Numbered from the stretch's first letter, positions 34,548-43,229 are shown. The stretch is 64,000 nucleotides of DNA from Mangrovicella endophytica (GCF_002893625.1 NZ_PKMZ01000001.1:62001-126000); one strand, 5' to 3'. Notes: generated by a model from the sequence alone, not told the origin. Numbers and translations are program-made.

Positions 34548-35534
34548 TCAGATCAGCTTCAGCTTCGTAGTGCGGGACACGACCGCGACGGCGACGATGA
34601 TGATGACGCCCTTCACGATGCTCTGGATGTAGGTGTCGAGGCCGACGAGGTTCAGGCCGTTGTTGATGACGCCGATGAACAGGGCGCCGAAGAAGGTGCC
34701 GGCGATCGTCGCCGTGCCGGGGCGGAACATCGTCATGCCGATGAACACGGTGGCGAGTCCGTCGAGGAGGTAGTCCTGCCCCGCATTCGGCTGACCGGAG
34801 CCGAGCCGCGCCGACAGAAGAAGTCCGGCAACGGCGGCAAACAGGCTGGAGATGACGAGCGCCGCCTGCCGGTAGCGCCGCCCCCGGATGCCGGACAGCT
34901 CGGCCGCCTTCAGGTTGCCGCCGACAGCGTAGACGTAGCGGCCGAAGATGGTCCGCTCCATCACGAACCAGGCGAGCGCGACCGCGCCCAGCATGATGAA
35001 GGCAACGACGGGAATGCCGAGGATGCGGCCCTGGCCGAGCACGAGGTAGCTGTCGGGCAGTCCGCCATAGATGGCGCGTCCGCCGGACAGGAGGAAGTTC
35101 ACGCCGAACAAGATCGAGCCCATGGCGAGCGTGGCGATCAGAGACGGCACGCCGACGAGGGTGACGAGAAGGGCGTTGACGAGACCGACGGCGAGGCCGG
35201 CGCCGAGCCCGGCGAGGAGGGCGACCGGCATCGGCCAGCCCGCAACGAGGAGCAGCGGCGCGATGAGGCCCGCGAGCCCCGCCATGAAGCCGACCGACAG
35301 GTCCATCTCCCGTGCGGCGAAGCCGAAGGTCAGCCCGATCGCGACGATCGTCAGCATCGAGATCTGCTGCAGGATGTTGAGAAGGTTGGAGGTCGTCAGG
35401 AAGCGGTCAACGCCGATCGAGAAGCCGATGAACAGGAGCGCCAGGACGATCAGGGTGGAATAGCGCAGCAGGCCCTGCTTCAGGCGCCTGCGGCCAGCCG
35501 CGTCGTCGCGCGGGGCGGCGAGGGCCGCGCTCAT
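34548..35534 (-). CDS. Ribose-type ABC transporter permease
   Basis: A 328-residue inner-membrane permease of the RbsC/BPD_transp_2 family with about 9-10 helices. The family block EMDLSVGFMAGLAGLIAPLL and the late FIGMTMFRPGTATIAGTFFG are clear. It forms the channel of the importer with the ATPase upstream, and its ATG overlaps that stop by four bases. The frame stays open upstream to 36506, but that portion is a shadow of the ATPase gene. Confidence 0.93.
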   Translation of the reverse strand: MSAALAAPRDDAAGRRRLKQGLLRYSTLIVLALLFIGFSIGVDRFLTTSNLLNILQQISMLTIVAIGLTFGFAAREMDLSVGFMAGLAGLIAPLLLVAGWPMPVALLAGLGAGLAVGLVNALLVTLVGVPSLIATLAMGSILFGVNFLLSGGRAIYGGLPDSYLVLGQGRILGIPVVAFIMLGAVALAWFVMERTIFGRYVYAVGGNLKAAELSGIRGRRYRQAALVISSLFAAVAGLLLSARLGSGQPNAGQDYLLDGLATVFIGMTMFRPGTATIAGTFFGALFIGVINNGLNLVGLDTYIQSIVKGVIIIVAVAVVSRTTKLKLI

Positions 35535-37045
35535 GATCGCGCTCCCGCCATGGCCGCGATGAAGCTCTGTTCCGAGAAGTTGGGCCAATGGAGTTCTCCG
35601 ATAGCGTGTCCACCCGCGAACGACACGACGCGGGTGGCGAGGTCGGCGATTTCGATGAGGTCGGACGAGGCGACGACGACGGCGCAGCCGGCGCGGGCGA
35701 GGTCCTTCATCAGCTGGTGGATTTCGCGCTTGGCCCCGATGTCGACGCCTTCCGTCGGCTCCACGAAGATCATCAGGCGGTACCGATCTTCGGCGCCGTA
35801 GAGCCACTTGCCGATGGAAATCTTCTGCTTGTTGCCGCCGGACAACTCGGTGACGATCTGCTCGGGCGACGACGCCTTGACGGCGAGGCGGCCCATGACG
35901 CGGCGTGCCTCGCGTCCTTCGCGGGCCGGGCGCAGGATGCCGAGGGCGGACAACGCCCCGGCCTCGGGGTGCACCATGGCGAGGTTCTCGCGCACGCTCC
36001 AGTCGGCGACGAGGGAGTGGATCATCCGATGGTCGGGCACGAATGCGACGCCGCGCCGGCGCATGGCCGCGGCGGACACGTCCGCTACCTCTTCTCCGGC
36101 AAAGCGCATCGCCCCGCCAATGCGGTCGGGAGCGTCGTAGAGAGAGCGGGCGAAGGCGAAGTGGCCGGAGCCGGTCAGGCCGATCAGCCCGACGATCTCG
36201 CCGGGCCGCACCGCGAAATGCCCGGCGGTCGCGTCCGCCGTCTGCCAATCCGAGACCTCGATCACCGGCGGCACGGCGGTGTCTACGGCGCCGCGCGGCG
36301 CGTCCACGGCGCCGCCAGTCTGGCCGCGCTGCAGCATCAGCCGCACCAGCCGCGCCTCGTCGGCGCCGGCGGCCGAGAAGGTCTCGACCAGACGCCCGTC
36401 GCGCAACACCGTGATGCGGTCGGATAGGGCGAGGATCTCCGACAGGAAATGGCTGATCAACACCACGCCGACGCCCTGCGTTGGCAGGCGGCGCACGATC
36501 GCCCACAGGCGTTCCTTCTCGCGGGCCGGAAGCGTGGCGGTCGGCTCGTCGAGGATCAGGATGCGCACGCTGCCGCGCAGGGCGCGCACGATCTCGACGA
36601 TCTTCTGGTCGGCATAAGGCAAGCTCTCCACCGGCGCGTCGAGGTCGATCTCGACATCGGGAAACCAGCGGGTGAGAAGCTCGCGGGCCTGCCGCGACAG
36701 GGCCCGCCGGTCGACAATCGCGCCGAGGCGCCTTGGCTCCGCGCCGAGCAGGATGTTCTCGGCGGCGGTCAGGCCCGGAACGAGGCTGCCTTCCTGCGAG
36801 ACATGGGCGATGCCGCGGGCAAGCGCGTCGCCGGCGTCCGTCAGGCGCACTTCCTCGCCGTCCAGCGTCATGCGCCCGGCCGTCGCGAGCCGGCTGCCGC
36901 CGAGGATCGACACGAGCGTCGTCTTGCCCGCGCCGTTCTCCCCGATGAGGCCGTGGACCTCGTCGTCGCGGAACTCGACGCCGACGCGGTCGAGCGCCCG
37001 CGTGCCCGGATAGTCCATGACGATGTCGCTGAGGATAATGGCCAA
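35531..37045 (-). CDS. Sugar ABC transporter ATPase (RbsA type, two domains)
   Basis: 504 residues with two ATPase domains. The first has Walker A GENGAGKTTLVSILGG and Walker B ILILDEPTATL. The second has a degenerate Walker A (GLIGLTGSGHFAFARS), signature ELSGGNKQKISIGKWL and switch region EPTEGVDIGAKREI. This unequal pair is normal for ribose-type importers. It energises uptake with the permease at 34548 and the binding protein at 37125. Confidence 0.93.
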   Translation of the reverse strand: MAIILSDIVMDYPGTRALDRVGVEFRDDEVHGLIGENGAGKTTLVSILGGSRLATAGRMTLDGEEVRLTDAGDALARGIAHVSQEGSLVPGLTAAENILLGAEPRRLGAIVDRRALSRQARELLTRWFPDVEIDLDAPVESLPYADQKIVEIVRALRGSVRILILDEPTATLPAREKERLWAIVRRLPTQGVGVVLISHFLSEILALSDRITVLRDGRLVETFSAAGADEARLVRLMLQRGQTGGAVDAPRGAVDTAVPPVIEVSDWQTADATAGHFAVRPGEIVGLIGLTGSGHFAFARSLYDAPDRIGGAMRFAGEEVADVSAAAMRRRGVAFVPDHRMIHSLVADWSVRENLAMVHPEAGALSALGILRPAREGREARRVMGRLAVKASSPEQIVTELSGGNKQKISIGKWLYGAEDRYRLMIFVEPTEGVDIGAKREIHQLMKDLARAGCAVVVASSDLIEIADLATRVVSFAGGHAIGELHWPNFSEQSFIAAMAGARS

Positions 37046-37085
37046 TTGCCGCTGTCTCCGTGCTTGATCAGAGGGGAGGGTGTCC

Positions 37086-37117
37086 GGCCGGCGCCGCGCT
37101 GATGCGCGGTGCCGGCC
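37086..37117 (-). other. Strong intergenic hairpin between binding-protein and ATPase genes
   Basis: A 14-bp stem with one wobble (37086-37099 with 37104-37117) closes a 4-base loop, with no U-run, directly after the binding-protein stop. Such hairpins protect the highly expressed binding-protein message or attenuate the genes below. Confidence 0.6.
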
Positions 37118-37124
37118 GTGGCGG

Positions 37125-38078
37125 TCACTTCATGAAGTCCTTGCAGTTGGCCTTGGTGACGAGCGGTGCGTCGAGGTAGACGACCTTGGAGGGGATCACG
37201 GAGGCCGCGTCCTTCTTCTCCACGACGATCTCCTCGATCCACTCGCCGGTCTGCGCACCCATCTTCTCGAAAGGCTGGCTTACCGTCGCGATCATCTGGC
37301 TGCCATCCTTGCAGACCTCGGCGATCGCCTGCGGGTGGCCGTCGATGCCGATCACCTTGGCGTGGGTGTTGCCGGCTGCCTTGAGGGCGTTCAGCGCGGC
37401 TTGCGCCGGCTCGTCCCACGGCGCCCAGACGCCGTCGATCTCGTCGCCGAAGCGCGTCGCATAGTCCTGCATGGTGCGCGTCGTGTCTTCGAAGAAGGCG
37501 GTGTAGTCGATGTTGTGCTCGGCCAGCACCTCGATGTCTGGATACTCCTTCAGGATCGTCGCCATGACATCGCCGCGCTTGCGGGTGCCGTGGTGCTCCG
37601 CCATGCGCAGGAAGATGATCTTCGAGCCGGGCCCGACCTCGTTAAGGAAGTAGGGCGAGACGGTCGCGCCCATGGTCCAGTTGTTGGTGGTGACGTCGAC
37701 CATCGTTCCCTTCACGTCGCCGCTGTCGGCGGTGAAGATCGGGATCTTGGCGTCGACGGCGGCCTGGATGGCGGCTGCCGAGGCGCGTAGATCCGCCATG
37801 GTGACGATGATGGCGTCGACGCCGCGCGAAGTCGCGTCCTGGATGTTGGCGGCGGTCTTCTCGCCGGATCCGCCGCTGTCGAGATAGCTGACGTTCCAGT
37901 CGGACTTGCCGGTTTCTTTCAGCCAGGCGTCGAAGCCGGCCTTGACGCGCTGCTCGGACTGCGCCGCCGCATTGGCATGAACCCAGGCGATGTCGATGGC
38001 GAGCGCCGGCGCGCTGACGGACACGCCGAGGACGGCCAGCGCCGCGAGGACACCATTCCTCATTGCACGAGTCTGCAT
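37125..38078 (-). CDS. Periplasmic sugar-binding protein of the SorC-linked ABC importer
   Basis: A 317-residue type-1 periplasmic binding protein. The signal peptide (about 1-26) ends APALA before IDIAWVHANAAAQSEQRV. The ribose-binding fold shows in GVDAIIVTMADLRASAAAI, IPIFTADSGDVKG and KVIGIDGHPQAIAEV. The ligand is not identifiable. ATG 38078 follows AGGA at about 8 bases. As first gene of the operon it faces the SorC regulator across 123 bases. Aromatic residues typical of sugar stacking (Trp in VWAPWDEPA) are present. Confidence 0.9.
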   Translation of the reverse strand: MQTRAMRNGVLAALAVLGVSVSAPALAIDIAWVHANAAAQSEQRVKAGFDAWLKETGKSDWNVSYLDSGGSGEKTAANIQDATSRGVDAIIVTMADLRASAAAIQAAVDAKIPIFTADSGDVKGTMVDVTTNNWTMGATVSPYFLNEVGPGSKIIFLRMAEHHGTRKRGDVMATILKEYPDIEVLAEHNIDYTAFFEDTTRTMQDYATRFGDEIDGVWAPWDEPAQAALNALKAAGNTHAKVIGIDGHPQAIAEVCKDGSQMIATVSQPFEKMGAQTGEWIEEIVVEKKDAASVIPSKVVYLDAPLVTKANCKDFMK

Positions 38079-38161
38079 TTTGAAGTTCCTCCCAAGCCGC
38101 GTTCCCTCGCGGCGTCCAAGCGCCTCTCCCAAGACGCGAAGTGGATGCTAGGGTCCGTCGG

Positions 38162-38173
38162 TGACAAACGTCA
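38162..38173. promoter_or_regulatory. Candidate operator of the SorC regulator
   Basis: Inverted repeat TGAC-AAAC-GTCA in the middle of the divergent region between the regulator and the operon. Confidence 0.35.
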
Positions 38174-38201
38174 AGATGAAATACAAATGTAAGGAACAGA
38201 G

Positions 38202-39218
38202 ATGATCGAGGATGACGAGACGCTCATGGTGAAGGCCGCCTGGCTCTATCATGTCGGCGGCCTCAACCAGGCTGAGACGGCCGAGCGGCTCGGCCTGACG
38301 CGGGCGCGCGTCAACCGGCTCCTCGCCGACGCGCTGGAGGAGGGCGTCGTCAGCATCACGGTGGATCGCCAGCTCGCCGGCATGCTGCCTGTGGAGGACG
38401 AGCTGCGCCGGCGCTACGGCCTGCGCTTCTGCCAGGCGACGCCGGCCCTCGACCTGGCGGCGGGCGGGGCCGAAGACGCCGACCGCGCGGGTCTTTCGGC
38501 GTCACAAAAGGTGGCGTTCCGCGCCGTCGGTCTTCTTGCCGCCAAGCACCTGCGCGCGCATTTGGCCCGCGATGAGCCGGCGACGGTCGGCCTCGGCTGG
38601 GGGCGAACGATCGAGCAGATGACGCTGCACCTCGCGGGTGTCAGCGCGCCGGGCGCCCGCTTTATCTCGCTGATGGGTTCCCTGACGGCGAACTCGGCCT
38701 TCAACCCCTTCGAGCTCGTGTACACGCTCGCCAAGCGCACCGGGGGCGAGGGTTACTTCCTGCCCGTCCCCTTCATCGCCGACACGGTGGAGGACCGGCA
38801 AGTCCTGCTCTCGCAGCGCACCGTGACGAAGGCGCTGGCGATCGCGGAGGAGGCGACGCTCTGCATGATTAGCGTCGGCGAGCTTGAGGAGGACTCGCTC
38901 CTCCGCCGCCAAGGCATGCTGTCGAAGGCGGATGTGGCGAGCCTGCGGGCTGCGGGCGCCGTGGGCGACACCAACGGCATCTTCTTCGACGCAGCCGGCC
39001 GTCCGGTCGACCACGAGCTGAACGGCCGCACCATCGCCGTGACCCTCGACACGCTAAGGCACCTGGACGTCGTACTCATGGTCGCTAGCCCTCGCAAGGC
39101 GCGAGCCGCCGCAGCGCTGATGTCGAGCGGCATCGTGAAGGGGCTCATCATCGACGGCGATGCCGCCCTTGAACTGTTGGCGAACGAAGAGGCCATCACG
39201 ACGCGCCCGATGATGTAA
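38202..39218 (+). CDS. SorC-family sugar-responsive transcriptional regulator
   Basis: 338 residues. The N-terminal helix-turn-helix (about 10-55) reads AAWLYHVGGLNQAETAERLG then LTRARVNRLLADALEEGVV, as in SorC/DeoR proteins. A Rossmann-like sugar-phosphate binding domain follows (GLGWGRTIEQM, NPFELVYTLAKRTG, VDHELNGRTIAV, KARAAAALMSSGIVKGLIID). SorC members usually sense a phosphorylated sugar, which would be the product of the FGGY kinase here. AAGGA lies 6 bases before ATG 38202. It very likely controls the divergent operon. Confidence 0.92.
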   Translation: MIEDDETLMVKAAWLYHVGGLNQAETAERLGLTRARVNRLLADALEEGVVSITVDRQLAGMLPVEDELRRRYGLRFCQATPALDLAAGGAEDADRAGLSASQKVAFRAVGLLAAKHLRAHLARDEPATVGLGWGRTIEQMTLHLAGVSAPGARFISLMGSLTANSAFNPFELVYTLAKRTGGEGYFLPVPFIADTVEDRQVLLSQRTVTKALAIAEEATLCMISVGELEEDSLLRRQGMLSKADVASLRAAGAVGDTNGIFFDAAGRPVDHELNGRTIAVTLDTLRHLDVVLMVASPRKARAAAALMSSGIVKGLIIDGDAALELLANEEAITTRPMM

Positions 39219-39314
39219 GGGCCGATGGTACCTGTCTGCTCATGGGAAGGTAGAGGCAATAAGCTGCCGTTCCGGCTTCGGTCGATCGGCACCGCCCGTA
39301 GCGAACCGCGTCCG

Positions 39315-39680
39315 TCAGACACGCTCGCGATGGGTTCCGCCCGTCCCCGGCTTCGACCGGCCCGCCTTTGTCGCGGAATGAAAGTCGGCGGGCTTGTTGG
39401 CGACCCATTTCACGAAGCGTGCGATGCTTTCGGTGTCGGTCAGCGCTGTTCCGGCTTCCGCGTGACGGACAAGTTCGCTTGCCGAGAGATTGGCGTCGAT
39501 GGTCTCTCGGCAAATAGGATGGACGGGTACGGTGTCGCGGCCTCCTCGGCTTTTAGGGATTGGGTGAAAGCGGTCCACGGTCTGTCCCAGCAGCCGTCCG
39601 CAGAGCCAGCACGGCTCCGCCGGCTTACCTTCCACAGCATCTCTCGTGAGCCAGTCCGCGTCTCGAACTTTGCGCGCCAT
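39315..39680 (-). CDS. HNH endonuclease-family protein
   Basis: 121 residues. A zinc-binding CWLCGR starts a short HNH-like module: VDRFHPIPKSRGGRDTVPVH followed by PICRETIDANLS, with Cys pairs (CxxC and the later Cys), His and Asn in register. The C-terminal half (SIARFVKWVANKPADFHSAT) matches a common uncharacterised HNH family in Alphaproteobacteria. The first catalytic His is shifted to RFHPIPK. ATG 39680 has AGGAG at 7 bases. DNA cleavage is assumed from the fold only. Confidence 0.75.
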   Translation of the reverse strand: MARKVRDADWLTRDAVEGKPAEPCWLCGRLLGQTVDRFHPIPKSRGGRDTVPVHPICRETIDANLSASELVRHAEAGTALTDTESIARFVKWVANKPADFHSATKAGRSKPGTGGTHRERV

Positions 39681-39990
39681 CCTACAACTCCTGACCTACG
39701 GAACGAGGCGACGCATATGGTGGAGGCGCCATCATCCTTGCAGCGACTGATGGGGCGGACCGGGGCGCTCGGTCAAGCCGACGGTGGAGCAGAGTTGCTG
39801 CCTCGGCAAGCGTAACCGTTGAACGTTATGGCCGTTCAAAGACTACCCTTCGCGCCAATGAGCGGCCGAGAGCGGACCGGCGGCCGTCGGTCATCCGTGG
39901 CAAGCCGCTGTTCGGGTCTCGGCCCAACCGCGCCGTTCACACGCTGCGTATGATCTCCTTGAAGCAGAGCGTGTTGCACGATCGTAGAAT
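39681..39990. other. Gene-free stretch
   Basis: 310 bases upstream of the HNH gene and after the EamA gene. No supported frame, hairpin or promoter was found. Confidence 0.4.
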
Positions 39991-40887
39991 TCAGCCCTTC
40001 GACGTTAGGCAAACTCCCGCAATGGTGACGGCGAGCCCCACGAACATCGCTGGGGTAAGCGGCTCGGAGAACAGCATCCAGGCCCAGAGCATGGTGATGG
40101 GCGGGCTGAGATAGATGGCGGCGCTGACCTTCGCGACGGGAAACAGTCGCAGCATGGTGTAGTAGACCGAGTAAGCGCCGAACGTGGCGATGAGCACGAT
40201 CCATGCCATGCCGATCGCGAACTCCCGGGTGATCGGCGGTTCCAGCCCGCCTGCGGCCAATCCCCAGATGCCGAACAGCGCGGCGCCCGTCAGAGAGTGA
40301 ATGCACAGACTTCGATGCACGGGCATGTTCAGGGACCCGCGTCTACTGCGGAGGACCGAGGCGAGGGCGAACACGATCATGGAGCCGATGGTCACCCCAT
40401 ACGCCCACAAGGGAGCGGTGCCGAAGCTGAGGCTGTCGAAAGACACGATCAGCACACCCGCAACTGCGACGGCGGTTCCCACCCATTGCTGACCCGTCAG
40501 GCGGTCGCCAAGGAGGGGTTGGGACATGGCTGCGATGACCAGCGGGACGAGATCGGACATCAGGGCGACCAGCCCGGTTGGGACGCGCTGCTCGATCGCC
40601 AGCGCGAACCCCCCGAGGTAGATGAACACGGCCATAACGCCAAACCCCATCTGAGAAATGGCGGCGCGCAGGTGCATCTTCGGTCCAAACGCAAGCGCGA
40701 ACGGAAGGAGGATGATCCCCGACAGCAGGGTTCTCCAGAACAGCAGGACTGCAACGCTGGCTTCTTCGCTGGCGTAGCGGATCCCGACGAAGCCAGAGCT
40801 CCAACAGATGATTAGGAGGGCCGCCATTGCGGGGAACAGGAAGCGGTGCCGCGCCGTGTTCAATGGGTTGGGAAAAGATGTGGTCAC
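39991..40887 (-). CDS. EamA/DMT-family transporter controlled by LysR
   Basis: 298 residues from GTG 40887, ten predicted helices in two EamA repeats (LLIICWSSGFVGIRYASEEA; PITREFAIGMAWIVLIATFG) and ending AVTIAGVCLTSKG. The frame is open to TTG 40950, so the exact start is uncertain; no good ribosome site is seen at either. The substrate is unknown. LysR-DMT pairs often export amino acids or toxic metabolites. It diverges from the LysR gene across an operator at 40965-40988. Confidence 0.85.
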   Translation of the reverse strand: MTTSFPNPLNTARHRFLFPAMAALLIICWSSGFVGIRYASEEASVAVLLFWRTLLSGIILLPFALAFGPKMHLRAAISQMGFGVMAVFIYLGGFALAIEQRVPTGLVALMSDLVPLVIAAMSQPLLGDRLTGQQWVGTAVAVAGVLIVSFDSLSFGTAPLWAYGVTIGSMIVFALASVLRSRRGSLNMPVHRSLCIHSLTGAALFGIWGLAAGGLEPPITREFAIGMAWIVLIATFGAYSVYYTMLRLFPVAKVSAAIYLSPPITMLWAWMLFSEPLTPAMFVGLAVTIAGVCLTSKG

Positions 40888-40964
40888 GGGAAGCCCGGTT
40901 GCGGATATCCCTGTCTCGTAGCCAAGGCGCCGCCGCTGAGCACATGACAAGCATCGATGATCTC

Positions 40965-40988
40965 ATGACAAATCTGCAAATTTGTCAT
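40965..40988. promoter_or_regulatory. LysR-type operator (perfect 9-bp inverted repeat)
   Basis: ATGACAAAT and ATTTGTCAT are separated by six bases, an exact dyad containing T-N-A LysR spacing, in the gap between the divergent exporter and regulator genes. Confidence 0.7.
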
Positions 40989-41052
40989 CGAAGCTGGGCT
41001 TTAGTGCTGGATTAAGTCACAGTGCCTGCATCGGAGGGCTTGGAGCAGCGAG

Positions 41053-41940
41053 ATGGAGATCACCAGCAGGCGGTTGGACATCGATGCCTTGCGTGCACTC
41101 CGAGCCATCAAGCTGCACGGAGGGGTGACGCGCGCGGCAGTCGCCCTCGGGCTCACTCAGTCAGCAGTGAGCCACAAGTTGAAGAGGCTGGAAGCCAGCC
41201 TGGGGTGCGAGCTACTGGACCGGAGGCCGGGCGGTGCAACGTTCACCGCCGACGGATGCTCCCTGCTGGACTACGCTGAGAAAATCCTGGGACTGCACGA
41301 CGAGGCTCTCGCCAGCTTGGCGAAGTCCGAGCTGGAGGGCCGCATCATGCTGGGCCTGACGGAGGACACGACCTGCTCGGACCTGGCCCGCATCCTCGGA
41401 CGCTTTCGCCGTCTTTACCCCAACGTGGCCGTGCGCACGAAGGTTCGGATGAGCTTGGTACTTCGATCCATGTTGGAACACGGCGAGTTGGACGTCGCCA
41501 TCGTTCAGGTGTTCGCCCACGAGATCCGGCCGACTGACGTGGTGCTGTTTCGTGAGACCCTGCACTGGGTTAAGTCGCGTGGCCTGACGCTCGGTCCTAC
41601 TGGACCGATCCCGTTCCTGTCATTCGGTTGCGACTGCTTCTATCGACACTGGGCGCTCGACGTCGGACAGGACGGCGATACGGATCTCGAGACCGTCTTT
41701 GAATGCACGAGCGCTGCCGGCATCGTCGCCGCGGTTGAAGCGGGCTTGGGGATTGCTCTCCTGAACGAACGCCATCTACGTCCGGATATGGAGATCGTTG
41801 ACGTTCGCCTGCCCGAGCCGCCCCCGCTCGCCTATGTCGTGCGGCGCGCGAAGAAGGCCCGAAACCCGGCGTTGGACAGCCTGATCTTCAGCATGCAGGA
41901 AGAGATCAACCGGTACGGAAAGCTTGCATTGGCGGGCTAG
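41053..41940 (+). CDS. LysR-family transcriptional regulator
   Basis: 295 residues. The winged helix-turn-helix (about 8-66) includes ALRAIKLHGGVTRAAVALG and LTQSAVSHKLKRLEASLG; the effector domain (about 95-290) includes GRIMLGLTEDTTCSDLARIL and AGIVAAVEAGLGIALLNERH. GGAG lies before ATG 41053. The likely target is the divergent EamA exporter and itself. Confidence 0.92.
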   Translation: MEITSRRLDIDALRALRAIKLHGGVTRAAVALGLTQSAVSHKLKRLEASLGCELLDRRPGGATFTADGCSLLDYAEKILGLHDEALASLAKSELEGRIMLGLTEDTTCSDLARILGRFRRLYPNVAVRTKVRMSLVLRSMLEHGELDVAIVQVFAHEIRPTDVVLFRETLHWVKSRGLTLGPTGPIPFLSFGCDCFYRHWALDVGQDGDTDLETVFECTSAAGIVAAVEAGLGIALLNERHLRPDMEIVDVRLPEPPPLAYVVRRAKKARNPALDSLIFSMQEEINRYGKLALAG

Positions 41941-42032
41941 GTTCGGATTGAAGACCTGGGCGGGCTCTGCGGTCAGCATTCTCGAACATAGGACTTTCAA
42001 GCCGCCGTTCTGCTTTCCACCCTAGGCAGCCA

Positions 42033-42270
42033 TTAAAACAGCGCCAGCTGCCCGACGCTGCTCGACGTCGTTGCTTCCGCCGCCTGCGAGTTCAGCCAGA
42101 CCGACTCCGTCCGCCTGTTCCGCCCACCGTTGTTCCCGTCCTATCCATCCGTGTCCAGCCGACCGGCGCGTCATCGTGGAGCGGGCACGCGTACCCCGAC
42201 AGCACGACGTAGCCCCTCAGCGACCTCGGGACCTTCAGCAGATCGATGTGATCGGAATTGTCCAGCCGGA
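42033..42270 (-). pseudogene. Remnant of a phage-type DNA adenine methylase (C-terminal part, frameshifted)
   Basis: Reading the minus strand from about 42270, one frame gives NSDHIDLLKVPRSLRGYVVL and SGYACPLHDDAPVGWTRMDR, the C-terminal region of D12-class N6-adenine methylases. After a one-base shift near 42120, the next frame gives GGRNRRTESVWLNSQA and ends SSVGQLALF at 42033, the usual end of those proteins. The N-terminal half with the DPPY motif is absent, its place being taken by the FadR-type gene. The gene is therefore both truncated and frameshifted. Confidence 0.65.
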
Positions 42271-42313
42271 TTGCCGCAAGCTCGACGATCGCGCCGCGCG
42301 GCGCCCTCGAGAC

Positions 42314-43081
42314 TTATTCGAGTACGATCTGGGTGGTCTGTGACTTCCATCGCGACAGATCACGCGCTGCGGTGTGCAGGATCGCCTCCGACGCTTCGCG
42401 GGCGGCGGCTCCGTCGCGCATGCGCACGGCTTCGACCAGCCGGCCATGGACTTCTACCGTTTCCTGATGGGTTCGAACCGATCTGTTGGCGCGGTCGAGC
42501 GCGCGTGTCAGGGCGGCATCGATGACATCCGACAGCTGCGTGAAGACGGCGTTTCCACTGGCGCGCAAAAGGATGCGGTGGAATTCGGCGTCAGCCTGCG
42601 TGAAGGCAACGTCATCATCAGGCGCGGCGTCGCGCATCGCCTCCCAGGCAGCATGAAGCGCGGCCGCGTCGGCAAGGCTGGCGCGTTCGGCGGCAAGCTC
42701 GGCCGCAAAGGGCTCGACCGCGCGACGCGCTTCCAGGACGGCCGCGAGAAACTGCGCATCGATCACCACCTCGCCCATCCAGTCGAGGAGATCCGCATCC
42801 AGGATGTTCCACTCGCCGCGCGGGCGCACGAAGGTCCCGGCCCGCGATCGCGAGCGCACGACGCCCTTTGACTCCAGCCGCTTGAGCGCCTCGCGTACGA
42901 CAGGCCGGCTCACCCCGAATTCGGTGCAGAGATCCTGTTCGCGCGGCAGCGTCGAACCCTCGCCGAAGCGGCCGTCAGCGATGCTGCGTGCAAGCATGGC
43001 CACGAAGACCCGTCCGACACGGGGCTTCGGTCTTGCCTGTTTCGATCGCTCGGTTGCCGGGACCACCATCGCACGCACCAT
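42314..43081 (-). CDS. FadR/GntR-family transcriptional regulator (FCD domain)
   Basis: 255 residues. An N-terminal winged helix (FGEGSTLPREQDLCTEFGV, then SRPVVREALKRLESKGVV) is followed by an all-helical FCD effector domain with EARRAVEPFAAELAAERA and metal-ligand-like FHRILLRASGN and VEVHGRLVEAV. FCD regulators respond to sugar acids such as galactonate or gluconate. ATG 43081 is a compromise: 43069 and 43111 are also possible. It diverges from araF and probably represses the galactose/arabinose operon. Confidence 0.88.
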   Translation of the reverse strand: MVRAMVVPATERSKQARPKPRVGRVFVAMLARSIADGRFGEGSTLPREQDLCTEFGVSRPVVREALKRLESKGVVRSRSRAGTFVRPRGEWNILDADLLDWMGEVVIDAQFLAAVLEARRAVEPFAAELAAERASLADAAALHAAWEAMRDAAPDDDVAFTQADAEFHRILLRASGNAVFTQLSDVIDAALTRALDRANRSVRTHQETVEVHGRLVEAVRMRDGAAAREASEAILHTAARDLSRWKSQTTQIVLE

Positions 43082-43229
43082 TACCGCATTTCCCCCTCCG
43101 TTGTGCTGCATCGCGGCATGTCGGACAAGAGCGAGAATAAGTCAGACACTAATCTTGACGCTACCGCTCGAGCCGGCCTACCAATGATGAGCGACCGGGA
43201 GGCACGGGATCGCGTTCGGGAGGAAGATC

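Noticed and set aside
32561-34570. Open frame of 669 codons on the plus strand over the E1 genes
   Set aside because: Antisense to E1alpha and E1beta; no motif, low-complexity composition, no ribosome site.
35537-36506. Long N-terminal extension of the ribose-type permease
   Set aside because: It is the ATPase gene read in another frame; the permease helices and ATGA coupling begin at 35534.
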